Assembly (NCBI RefSeq): GCF_000699445.3
Contig: NC_067199.1
Coordinates: 34,332,902-34,396,901 of the forward strand
Length of the DNA: 64,000 nucleotides
Direction: 5' to 3'
DNA from: Schistosoma haematobium
Lineage: Eukaryota; Platyhelminthes; Trematoda; Strigeidida; Schistosomatidae
A program made the translations under genes and the position numbers. The notes under the pieces were generated by a model, which saw only the letters and a list, made by a program, of their open reading frames with translations, made no database searches and had not been told where the DNA came from. Of the stretch, positions 47,371-57,112 are shown piece by piece. Position 1 is the first letter of the stretch, and each line of letters begins with the position of its first letter.

Positions 47371-47586
47371 TTCATGACATGATTGGCTAGTATCAATTTG
47401 AAATAGGTAATTCATTCACATTACTCAAGGATCTTCATTTAATCAAGCTTTATCAGATAAAAATGTTTACATCTTAATAATCGTTCTCCATTAATTTTTT
47501 AAACAAACGTACTACTCAACGGCAATAAGTAACATGTACCTTTTTACAACAAAATAATAAAATAAATGGTAAATGTCACGTTCTGA

Positions 47587-47840
47587 CTTACTTACTTACT
47601 CCTGTTACTGTTAGTGAAGGAGCGTAGGCCGCTCACCAGCATTCTCCATTCAACCGTGTCCTGGGCAATCCTTTCTAGCTCCTTCCAGTTGTTATTCATC
47701 CTTTCCATATCTGCTTTCAGTTCTCGACCTAATGTGTTCTTTGGCCTTCCTCTTTCCCGCCTTGCTTCAGGATTCCAAGTTGGGGTTTGTCTCGTGATAC
47801 AGTTTGACGATTTGCGTAGTGTATGTCCTATCCATTTCCA
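47587..47840 (-). mobile_element. RTE LINE 3' end of a second subfamily, perfect target duplication
   Basis: 254 bp of RTE 3' sequence with the TAAG-type tail, flanked by GTCACGTTCTGA at 47575-47586 and 47841-47852. It differs from copies A and B at many positions. The flawless 12-bp duplication suggests a recent 5'-truncated insertion. Confidence 0.88.
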
Positions 47841-47852
47841 GTCACGTTCTGA

Positions 47853-48370
47853 GATGCATAAATATACATTCGTTTAAGTCATTATCTATTTATCAAGAAT
47901 TAATAGTAAGTAAGAAAATGGACGATTAAAGTGGGAAAAGCTTATTGAAGTTTGTAGAGTACAATATCATACATGGCTTTCAAAATCAGAGGAATAGTGA
48001 TGGTAAATGTAAACTCATGTCTGTATCATTCCAAAAAGTTGAAATTTGAATAATTCCGACCATTCACCTTGCAGTCTGATCAGAGCTTCGTAAATATTAT
48101 GTTAATTCGAAGTAAAAAGTACTTTCTTTCACCGAGTATTCAATTTCATCATTATTGTCTATCTGAAGTTGATAAATGATTGAGAAGAACTGAGATTTAA
48201 GCATTCACTTTACTCTACATTAAAAATTGTGTAAGAATCATCTATAGTTAAACTGTTATACATAACATTTAAGGTTCCAATGGCCTGTCATATCATTTAT
48301 GCATATTTTTTTAAGATGATTAGATAATTATAATGCAAGACTCTGGATACAAAATGTATTTCTACAAGTT
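47853..48370. other. Intergenic, nothing recognised
   Basis: AT-rich. Confidence 0.6.
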
Positions 48371-48650
48371 GTAGTGTGATGAGTTCTACTGATGTCGACA
48401 GATATAAGTAGTATGTATCATCAATCGAAAGTGAAATGTCTGGTGGTAGAAGGTTAAGAAGGTCGAAGAGAAGAGAAAGAGAATATGAAGTGTTTGGTGT
48501 GGAAACGAAGGAACAATCAAGGCTGAGACAATTGACGGGTATTTTGCAGATGAACAATTTACTGTATGGTTCTCAGATTTTGCTAAGAGATTCTGTAATT
48601 TTGTATTGAAATATATTTGGTTGTCCTCGCTCGTGTTCCAGTTCACTACA
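48371..48650 (-). repeat. Dispersed repeat R3, copy 6
   Basis: Reverse orientation. It includes gatgtcgacagatataagta and ends near gttccagttcactacag. Confidence 0.78.
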
Positions 48651-49241
48651 GTAGTACTTCAGAATGTTCACCATGATACGAAATGTAGGGAAAGGAAACT
48701 CAAGAAAATACAATATGAATAAGTCATTCAAGACTGTTGTGTTCTCAGACTGGCGGTCAGAATCACATTAAAAGCTACCAAACAGAATCCTGATTCTAAT
48801 TGGGTCTATTTGGCATCTTTTACTTATCCTATAGCTTGGCGTCTCTTACTTGGTCAGTTAGACTTTCGACCAACACTATTAACCTTGAGTCAACAGCTAT
48901 GCTTCTAGTTGTCCACCATTCGCAAGCTTTCCACTGTTTAGAATAAATTATTGGAATTTTTAAAATGTCTGTCGGCCATTTAATATATTCAGTACAACTC
49001 AATACAATGTCATTGATGTTAAGATTTTTATTGATACTTACTCTCCTAATATTAGTATTCCTTTCGTGAATCCTATTTTTATTAGTTTCTAACAACGAAC
49101 ATCACCAGAAGGGAAAGAAGCAATTGTCTAATTTATCAAGTTATTTTGAAATTCACTAACTAGCTATCAGGAACCCTATGAAGAATACTGAATAATAATA
49201 GGACAAATCATTTGTATTGGTTGTTTGATTATTTGCAGTCC
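48651..49241. other. Intergenic, nothing recognised
   Basis: AT-rich. It ends at the Gypsy target site AGAAC (49242-49246). Confidence 0.6.
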
Positions 49242-49246
49242 AGAAC

Positions 49247-49575
49247 TGTTGAGTCGGCTTCCGGAGAACTTCAACGGAGCCTCCAGAGGCCCAAAAGGAG
49301 CTGAAGGATCCTAGCCAATCAGAGTACGATGGAACGTTCGAGAATTCCAGCGTGGCGTGCTATTATTGGTCGGATTGGCCGAAATATGGTGTTGATTTAA
49401 CAAATGTTAACATCTATAAATACCCGTGTTTTTCTGTACAAAAGTGAACCTTGGAGTAAAGCATTTCTCTCATACTTTGTGTCTTCTCTCTGGTGTTCAA
49501 TTTGCTGTGTAGTTCTGGACTGCGGGTTACCGAAATAGCTTAAGAATCGTATATAGCGTTTCATCGACAAGACGT
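49247..49575 (+). repeat. Gypsy 5' LTR, split near its end
   Basis: The LTR runs to gacgt at 49575, where the CACTA-like element begins. Its last bases (ttatca) reappear at 51837-51842. A TATA-like ctataaata lies near 49415. Total about 335 bp. Confidence 0.85.
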
Positions 49576-51836
49576 CCCAAGCTGCCAGCTTTGGGGAAAT
49601 TCTGGGGAATTTTGGGGAAAACCCCAAAGCGAAAAACCTTCCCCAATGTTTGGGGAAATTTTGGGGAAAATCCCCAAAATGTTCGTAGCGCAAATTTGCA
49701 CACTAACATTTCATCAACATAATATAAATAAGCCTCAAAGTAGTAAATTTGAATAAATTAATTTACATTTTAATTCAATGCAGACTTTTGGTGAGGATTA
49801 GTCCATCGAATTTCAGGTCTTGTTTTAATACATCAACAAACAAACAGTAGACAAAGAGTTGTCTGTTGTAAACCACTTTTTCAAATTTTGAAAGCTATGC
49901 AGTATGGAAAGCAACTGAATGTCGGTTGTTCTTATTATATTTAGGACCTGTAGTTCTTCATAATAGGTTACCACTATCAATGTACAGAAACTTCCAGTCA
50001 CTCTCCTTGTCTATTTATTTATTATCGCGCCCTACGTTTCATAGCACATTCGCTAACAGTGTTCGGGTTTACATTAATAACTTTTTATTAGGTTACGAAA
50101 GGTGTTACGGTACCGAACACTTAATCTACAATGTGCATAGTTTAAAGCACATTGCAGACGACGTTATGGAACATGGTACTTTAGAATCGTTCGCAGCATT
50201 TCCTTTTGAGTCTTACATGAGAAAAATTAGGCATTCACTACACTGTGGATTTGCTGGGGCTAAACAAGCCGCACAGCGATATGCCGAAGAAGTGTACTTT
50301 CAAAGTATACTGAATCAGGATATGGCTGAAAATGTCACTGAGCCTGAGGTAACTGATGATTCTTCAAAGCAAATGGTCAGTTACAGGAATTCAAAGCTAT
50401 CTACTGCAAGGCCGGACAATGTAGTTATTGCCAAAGGTAGGCCAGGGTTCGTAACAGAAATGCGTGATGGAAGCCTTATTAGGTTCCGGCCATTCCATAA
50501 TCCTTCCAATTTATATACCGACCCTTTTCCCTCCAGTAATATTGGTATGTTTAAGTGTTCTACCTTAAGCCACGAATGCACGTGGATAACCTGTCTGAAA
50601 TACCTCCTTTCTCCGGAACTGGCAAACACGTACACCTTGCACGGAACCAGAAGTAAATTTGGTATTAGTACGTACAAATTTTACTCGACGGTTCAAAGTA
50701 AGTCCACTTTACTGTATTAACATATTTGTAGGTGCTTTGAGTTCACGTTTCAGGAGTGCAAGCTGCCAGGAAAAGGATATAATACAAGCCATGGCTACAG
50801 CAAGCCAGGCCTTCTTGCATGACGCAAGAGATAAAGTACATAAACGTGGATGGCGATCCAAAGAAAGGGTGAGCTAAAACTACTTAATATGTTTGTTATA
50901 ATACATATGTTAACTTTGTCCCACATTGTTCCTACTCGTTTCCCTTCCTACTCTTTTGTATATTGTTTAATACTAATTAATAAAATTCAGTATTCAGTTG
51001 TATTCCCAATAACTGAAGTTCACCTTGGGGATTTCCCAAAATTCACAGGATGTTAATTATCATTGTATTTATCACTATAATCACTGTACTTTAATTACTG
51101 TAACAGTTTATTACTTTGTGATCAATACTCAAAGTGATATAACTTGTCTCTTGTATGTTTCCTTTCAGCTGGCTGCGCAGGCTTTATCAGACGTAACTGT
51201 AAGTTCTTTGTTCGCATTATTAGGAACATTGTTATACTGTTGGTACATCATCAACCTTTCACATATCTTGACACGTTATTATACACTAAAAATGATTTAT
51301 TTATTTATTTTTTAGAACACTATCAATGACAGTTCTACGTCTACGTAGGATGTTGCTGTTACAACGCAATGAAAAACTTTGCATAAACGAATCATTTGTA
51401 ATTTTATTAACTGTAATAAACATTTATATATGTCATAAATCAGTCTTTTGATAATCGCGATAAATCGGTTAACATTAAGTTTCATTGGCAATGCGCGATT
51501 GACGAAAATTAATAAAATATCCCAGTAAGAAATGTACGTAAGCACTCTCCCTAGGTATTCCGTGATGTCAATACGTTTTCGTAAAGCTTTTGCGTTAAAA
51601 CAGTTCTCATGGAAAACCCAAAGGTTTTAGGAAGCTTCCCCACAGTGATATTACTTTTTCTTGTCCGTTTCACATGGCTTCACAGGCTTTATCAGACGTA
51701 ACCGTTGCTTATTTGTTCTTTCGTATATTATTTTATACTACTTACTAAAATTCAGTAGTCAGTTGTATCCCCAAAACCTTCAGTTTGGGGATTTCCCACA
51801 AATTTCCCCAAAGTTCCCCAAAGTTGGCAGCTTGGG
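49576..51836 (+). mobile_element. CACTA/EnSpm-like DNA transposon, deleted derivative
   Basis: The terminal inverted repeats begin CCCAAGCTGCCA on both ends, followed by subterminal ttggggaaa-type repeats (49590-49682 and 51760-51826), typical of the CACTA superfamily. Inside is one transposase-like exon and small C-terminal exons. The right subterminal region occurs twice (50930-51050 and 51700-51800), with two copies of gcaggctttatcagacgtaa-type sequence. At 2.26 kb it is too short for an autonomous CACTA element. The target duplication is not clear from the broken LTR end (gacgt / ttatca). Confidence 0.75.
49946..50720 (+). CDS. CACTA-type transposase C-terminal region (partial)
   Basis: After a likely ATTTAG acceptor the frame runs to 50720. 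It reads YGTEHLIYNVHSLKHIADDV, then HGTLESFAAFPFESYMRKIR, the NVH...H...AFPFE signature seen in the C-terminal domain of CACTA-like transposases in plants and animals. It then reads QAAQRYAEE and a less typical tail. The catalytic N-terminal part is absent, so it cannot act alone. Further short exons (near 50745-50868 and 51169-51198) have plausible splice sites. Confidence 0.68.
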
Positions 51837-51843
51837 TTATCAG

Positions 51844-51856
51844 TGGCGACGGGAAT
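51844..51856 (+). other. Candidate Gypsy primer-binding site
   Basis: TGGCGACGGGAAT follows the LTR end by one base. TGGCGAC starts the primer-binding site of several Gypsy elements primed by tRNA-Arg. The tRNA assignment is inference. Confidence 0.5.
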
Positions 51857-51899
51857 AAAAACTACAATACATATTTCCTTGGAGCAATTAGAAGCCTAT

Positions 51900-52866
51900 A
51901 TGGTGCGTCAAGAAAAGAGGTTTGAAGAGTCCCAAATTAGAATCATGGAAACCCTGATGCAGAAATTCCGCCTGTCCGAGAAAAACCCTGCTTCTAGTGA
52001 ATCTCAAGTATCACATACTGATTCAGTCATTAACGCCATCCATGAATTTAATTTTGATGGTGTAGCAGGTTTAACTTTAATTCTTGGTTTAAGAAGTATA
52101 AAGATTTATTTTATATTGATCTTTGCAAACTGGGTGACGCTTCAGAAGTCAGAATACTTCTGAGAAAACTTGGGACTATGGAACATGGACGCTATAGCAA
52201 CTTCATTCTCCCGAAGAATCCACGAGACTTTAGTTTTGATGATACAGTCAAAACCCTATCCCAAATCTTCGGAGAACAATCATCCCTATTCAATATCCGT
52301 TACCAGTGCTTAAAGTTAACGAAAGAACCAGGAGATGACTGGGTGAAGCATGCAGGAACTGTGAACCGAGAATATGAGAGGTTCAGATTGTCGTCCATGT
52401 CTGAAGATCAGTTTAAATGCTTAGTATTTATCTGCAGCCTGCGTTCACCCGAGGATGCTGATATCCGAACAAGAATTCTAAGCAAACTCGAACACTGCCC
52501 TAACATGACCATGCAGGAAGTGACTACCGAGTGCCAAAGGTTAGTAAACTTGAAGCATGATACCTCAATAGTAGAGAACGGTAACTGTCTCCATAATGTC
52601 AATGCAGTCAAGAGAAAAGTCTTTCAAGGTTCCAGCACTCATAATTACCGTAGTAACAGCGACAAACCATCATCTGTATGCTGGACATGTGGAGGTTAGC
52701 ACTATAAGAGGTTTTGCCCATATAAAGAACATCGTTGTAGCAAATGTCATCGGGAGGGGCATAAAGAAAACCTCTGCAGGAGAAGAAACTATAAACAACA
52801 TTCCTTGAAACTCTATACAAAGAAATACAGATATAGTGCTCCAACCAACAAAATATTGGTATCACA
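51900..52866 (+). pseudogene. Gypsy gag, frameshifted
   Basis: From the ATG at 51900: an N-terminal coiled-coil-like helix (VRQEKRFEESQIRIMETLMQ). A shift near 52075 gives SWFKKYKDLFYIDLCKLGDA, EHGRYSNFILPKNPRDFSFD and EDQFKCLVFICSL (capsid-like region). Then two zinc knuckles: CWTCGG, stop, HYKRFC (first, with a stop codon and one residue short) and CSKCHREGHKENLC (second, canonical CCHC). It ends where the CR1 LINE inserted. Confidence 0.82.
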
Positions 52867-53294
52867 AATTGCGGGAGTCAAATGACCCTGATCCGAAAAT
52901 TAGACACGCGCATGACTTAGAAAAGCTAGGAGAATACATTCGTAGTATTTTACCAGATAACTCCAAAGTAGTTCAGGTTAAAAAGTTGGTAAGAATAGGC
53001 AAGAGGACCGAGGACAATGTTGAACCCCGTCCATGCAGACTCCTTAAGGTAATCCTAGGATCGGAGAAGCAACGGGATCTCTTGTTAAGTAGCGCTCGTT
53101 GTCGCGACAATTCTGACATCCGAGTTAGACCTGACATATCTCTCGAAGATAGAATAAAAAGGAAGAAAGCACTAGCGGAGCTTGAAACCCGTCGGCAAAA
53201 TGGTGAGGAAAATCTCCGGCTAGTGGGTTTTCGGATAGTCAGATCTTGGAAGCGAATGCTACCAAGGCCTGTGTGGATAGGCTGTTCTACTTAG
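52867..53294 (+). CDS. CR1 LINE ORF1, C-terminal part
   Basis: It reads LEKLGEYIRSILPDNSKVVQ, PCRLLKVILGSEKQRDLLLS, DIRVRPDISLEDRIKRKKAL, then RRQNGEENLRLVG. This is the RRM-like end of CR1-type ORF1 proteins with their basic terminus. The start is missing because of 5' truncation. It overlaps the next frame by 49 bp. Confidence 0.72.
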
Positions 53295-55813
53295 GAGTTT
53301 TATATGCCAACGCTCGTAGTCTACGAAATAAGTTCTATGAACTGGAAGCACTAGTGGACAGGTTAAAGCCACTCATAGTAGCAGTGACAGAAACTTGGTT
53401 AGTCGATGACTTAGACATTACTCCAGAATTATCCGGATACCATTGCATCAGGAGTGATAGACATAGATGTAGGAAAGGAGGCAGCGTCCTGTTATACATA
53501 GCCAATAGCATAAATATCCGCTCCTCTATTAGCGAATCCCATGATAGCGGCACTTGTGAAGTCATTAGCTGTAAGTTGGCTATAGGATGTAGTATATTTA
53601 TGCTAGGTGTCATCTATCGGAGCCCAATCTGCCTAGCTGATGACTTTGTTTTAGAGCACATTCATCTTTGGAGTGAAAATACCAGATGTTTGATAATGGG
53701 AGACTTTAACGCACCTGATATTAGTTGGACTGATATGACCACAAAAGGATCTATAAACTCCTTTGATAGTAAGTTCCTGATAACAATAATGGAGCATGCA
53801 CTAGTACAGCATGTATCCCAACCCACACGTTTTGGTGTTAACCAGGGTTCTTCGCTGCTGGACTTGGTAATCACTCATGAAACTGAGGATATTGTCGAAT
53901 TAAATATTCTCCCGCCGTTAGTGAACAGCGATCACGCTGTTTTGTCATTCACGTTTCGAACTAGGGACATGTCGTACGATCAGGTTACACCTCGCCCAAA
54001 TGTATGGAAAGCTAACATATCAGCCATTCAGGAATGTGCTGCTAAGACAAATTGGTTAGTAGATACTAGCATATCAGTTGAAGAAGCATGGTCTGTATTT
54101 AAAGGTAAATTTAGACTAGTTACGTCCCCGTTCATACCATACCTGGTACCGCGAAGACCGAATAATAGTCCACCATGGATAACTAAAACGGTCGAAAAAG
54201 CTGAAGCTTTATCGGAATACTTTAGTAAAGTGTTTTCTATCGGTAATGAGGAACGACCAATGATTCGTCGCGACCGTGACGGCTCGCTGATGGATCCTGT
54301 AGTCATTGAGAAAGATACTGTTTTAAGGCTACTCCAGCATCTCAAACCTGATAAGCCCAGTGGTCCTGATGATATTCATCCTAGGATTATGAAAGCCATA
54401 TCAGATGAAATTGCTGAACCATTAGCGATACTATTCGACATGTCTCTGAGACAGTCCAGACTTCCTAGAGACTGGAAAGACGCCATAATAAGTCCGGTGT
54501 ATAAGGCTGGGGGTAGGGATTTAGTTAGTAACTATAGACCCGTTAGCTTAACTAGTGCAGTTGTGAAACTGATGGAGAAAATCATTCGGATAGCTGTTAT
54601 AAACTATGTTGAAGGGCAAAATCTTTTCTCCAGGGAACAACATGGTTTTCGGAAAGGCCTATCTTGCTCGACAAATCTTCTCATTGCACGAGAAGATTGG
54701 GCTGCGGCAAAGGATCGGAATGCTCCTGTGGATGTGATTTTCATAGATCTAAGTAAAGCCTTTGATAAGGTTTCACACTCTGGTCTTAAATTCAAACTGA
54801 AACGTTTTGGAATCCATTATACAGTCGTCGATTGGATAAGTAACTTTCTCCATGACAGGAGACAAAGGGTGTGGGTTAATGGGACTCTCTCTTCGTGGGT
54901 ACCTGTAAAAAGTGGGGTTCCCCAAGGTACAATCCTGGGTCCTCTTCTCTTTTTACTTTATGTAAATGAATTGCCAACTGTAGCAAAATCACCCGTTCTA
55001 CTCTTCGCTGATGACATAAAGATTTGGAGACCCATACATAGTATGTCGGATAGAATAGTATTACAGGACGATCTTAGCTCATTGGTTGCATGGTTAGACA
55101 GGTGGTCACCAGAGGTAAATCCTAATAAGAGTGTAGTGATGCACTTAAATAACTCTGATGAATCGTATGACTATACACTACGTGGATTCGTGCTACCCAA
55201 AGTGAGAAACTATAAAGATTTAGGAGTCATATTAAGCAATGATCTCAAAACGACTAGTCACTGTAAGGCTGCTGCTGCGAAAGGTTCTAGGGTATTATGG
55301 TCTATTCGTAGGTCTTTCCAGTATTTAGATGATGAAATGTTTAGATTACTATACCCGATTTATGTGCGACCACATCTAGAATACGGGATTCAAGCAGCGT
55401 GTCCTTGTTTCAAATGTGAAGCAGATATGCTAGAAAGAGTCCAACGACGAGCTACTAAGATGGTACAAGGTCTATCTGGCCTATCTTATGAAGACAGACT
55501 GAGACACCTTAACTTATTTCCGTTATCTTACTGTAGAATAAGGGGTGATCTAATATTGGCCTATCGTATACTGAACGATGACCTTGATATTAACATGTCT
55601 TATCTTTTGCTTCCGTCTAGAACCGATCATTTGAGAGGACATTCGAAGAAAGTTCAAAAACCGAGATCAAACCGTTTACATTTGGAGTTCCGTTTCTCGC
55701 ACCGAGTAGTGAATTACTGGAATTCTCTACCGGGACACGTAATATCAGAACCATCTGTTAATATATTCAAAACGAGATTGGACCTCCACAGTATTACAAA
55801 CTGCAAGGATTAA
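53246..55813 (+). CDS. CR1 LINE ORF2: endonuclease and reverse transcriptase, 855 codons open
   Basis: AP-like endonuclease at about residues 18-235: N22 (YANARS), E49 (VTETW), D153/N155 (MGDFNAPD), and S228-D229-H230 (NSDHAVL). RT at about 355-640: NYRPVSLTS (429-437), D501 (FIDLSKAFD), SGVPQG (556-561) and FADD (587-590), so both metal-binding motifs are intact. C-terminal domain typical of CR1 (RRATKMVQGLSGLSYEDRL). At residues 308-322 the frame jumps from SPPWITKT to VEKAEALSEYFSK; the arginine-rich connector normally found there seems deleted in frame. Its frame is fully open, but the deletion and 5' truncation argue against activity. Confidence 0.9.
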   Translation: MEANATKACVDRLFYLGVLYANARSLRNKFYELEALVDRLKPLIVAVTETWLVDDLDITPELSGYHCIRSDRHRCRKGGSVLLYIANSINIRSSISESHDSGTCEVISCKLAIGCSIFMLGVIYRSPICLADDFVLEHIHLWSENTRCLIMGDFNAPDISWTDMTTKGSINSFDSKFLITIMEHALVQHVSQPTRFGVNQGSSLLDLVITHETEDIVELNILPPLVNSDHAVLSFTFRTRDMSYDQVTPRPNVWKANISAIQECAAKTNWLVDTSISVEEAWSVFKGKFRLVTSPFIPYLVPRRPNNSPPWITKTVEKAEALSEYFSKVFSIGNEERPMIRRDRDGSLMDPVVIEKDTVLRLLQHLKPDKPSGPDDIHPRIMKAISDEIAEPLAILFDMSLRQSRLPRDWKDAIISPVYKAGGRDLVSNYRPVSLTSAVVKLMEKIIRIAVINYVEGQNLFSREQHGFRKGLSCSTNLLIAREDWAAAKDRNAPVDVIFIDLSKAFDKVSHSGLKFKLKRFGIHYTVVDWISNFLHDRRQRVWVNGTLSSWVPVKSGVPQGTILGPLLFLLYVNELPTVAKSPVLLFADDIKIWRPIHSMSDRIVLQDDLSSLVAWLDRWSPEVNPNKSVVMHLNNSDESYDYTLRGFVLPKVRNYKDLGVILSNDLKTTSHCKAAAAKGSRVLWSIRRSFQYLDDEMFRLLYPIYVRPHLEYGIQAACPCFKCEADMLERVQRRATKMVQGLSGLSYEDRLRHLNLFPLSYCRIRGDLILAYRILNDDLDINMSYLLLPSRTDHLRGHSKKVQKPRSNRLHLEFRFSHRVVNYWNSLPGHVISEPSVNIFKTRLDLHSITNCKD

Positions 55814-55862
55814 TATAGGTCGACAGACCTCCTATCCTTATTACTGAAGACTGAAGACTGAA

Positions 55863-56290
55863 GACATAACAAAGCACGAAGTTGCCGCCAAAAAAAGTAC
55901 GTAACCTTGAATATTAATAAATACCGTACTCGCCTCCAGCTTGACACAGCTTCTGATATTACTCTAATCAGCCCAGAAACATGGAAGAACATTGGAAGAC
56001 CCACAGTTTTCCCAACAACACAGCTGGCACACAGTGCATCTGGGGGAAGTTGAATATTATTGGGGCAGTGCCATGCACTGTTTCTAAAGGTACTGGTGAC
56101 AACAAATGCAACAGTATACCTTACAGAGAAGCCAGCACTCGACTTAATGGGGTTAGATCTTATAGAAACACTTAAACTAGCAGACTATTCTATTAACAGT
56201 ATCTGCAGACGAGTCAGTACTGACAACACCTCAGAATGGAGCCAGAAAAATGCCATGCTACAAAGACACCAAAACGTGTTTTAAGAAGGA
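55863..56290 (+). pseudogene. Gypsy aspartic protease, interrupted
   Basis: It reads YRTRLQLDTASDITLISPET, with DTAS as the catalytic triad (usually D-T/S-G/A). Then AHSASGG and a stop near 56051, followed by LTEKPALDLMGLDLIETLKL and a stop at 56282. Normal length for a Gypsy protease. Confidence 0.82.
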
Positions 56291-57112
56291 TTGGGGGAAT
56301 GTACCAAGGCCAAAGCAGTGTTAACCCTAAAACCTGCAGCTACTCCCGTTTTTCGACCTAGGAGACCCGTACCATATGCTGCTCTACCAGTGGTTGAACA
56401 GGAACTAGAACGACTTCAGAAACTAGGTGTCATTGAACCAGCGAATTTCTCAGAATGGGCCGCACTGATAGTAGTAAAGAAGACTAATGGTAGCGCTCGT
56501 TTATGTGCCAATTACTCAACCGGGTTGAATGAAGCCTTAGAAACTCATCAGTATCCATTACCCTTACCTGAAGATCTTTTTGCTAAACTGAACGGAAGTA
56601 AGCTTTTTGCAAAGTTGGATTTATCAGAGGCTTATTTACAAATCCCTGTTGCTGACGAGTCTAAAAACCTGCTTACCATAAACACACACAAGGGTCTATT
56701 CCGGTATAATCGACTACCCTTCGGAGTCAAGACGGCCCCATCCATATTTCAGCAAATAATGGATACTATGCTACAAGATGTTTCAGGCGCTGCAGCTTAC
56801 CTAGATGATATAATAATTATGGAAGTAGATAGAGTAGACTTAGAAAAGAAGCTCGACCGGGTGCTGACGCGAATAGCCGAATATGGAATTCGACTTCGTC
56901 CAGAGAAATGTGACTTCTGTATGCAAAAAGTACGCTATCTTGGGTTTATAATCGACAAAGATGGAAGAAGACCAGATCCGGAGAATACCCAGGCAGTGAA
57001 AACTATGCACAGACCGACGGATGTCCCCACACTACGATCCTTCTTGGGACTAGTTAGCCATTATGGAGCTTTTATATTCCGAACCTTCATCAATTACGTG
57101 CCCCCTGAATAA
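56291..57112 (+). CDS. Gypsy reverse transcriptase domain
   Basis: Finger and palm motifs in order: VIEPANFSEWAALIVVKK (48-64), SARLCANYS (68-76), KLDLSEAYLQIPV (D110), FRYNRLPFGVKTAPSIFQ (137-154) and AAYLDDIIIM (D172, D173). Catalytic aspartates are intact. The frame runs on through TLRSFLGLVSHYG and is lost at about 57070, where the next frame takes over, so RT and RNase H are separated by a one-base shift. Confidence 0.88.
   Translation: MGECTKAKAVLTLKPAATPVFRPRRPVPYAALPVVEQELERLQKLGVIEPANFSEWAALIVVKKTNGSARLCANYSTGLNEALETHQYPLPLPEDLFAKLNGSKLFAKLDLSEAYLQIPVADESKNLLTINTHKGLFRYNRLPFGVKTAPSIFQQIMDTMLQDVSGAAAYLDDIIIMEVDRVDLEKKLDRVLTRIAEYGIRLRPEKCDFCMQKVRYLGFIIDKDGRRPDPENTQAVKTMHRPTDVPTLRSFLGLVSHYGAFIFRTFINYVPPE

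Larger units (their letters stand above)
52867..55862 (+). mobile_element. CR1-clade LINE inserted between Gypsy gag and protease
   Basis: It contains the end of ORF1, a complete ORF2 frame and a 3' end made of three ACTGAAG units (near 55842-55862), as usual for CR1-type elements. Gypsy gag ends immediately before it and the protease frame starts immediately after. The 5' end is truncated. It is the most intact mobile coding sequence in the window. Confidence 0.88.

Noticed and set aside
49590..49690. Satellite-like ttggggaaa array
   Set aside because: Explained as subterminal repeats of the CACTA-like transposon.
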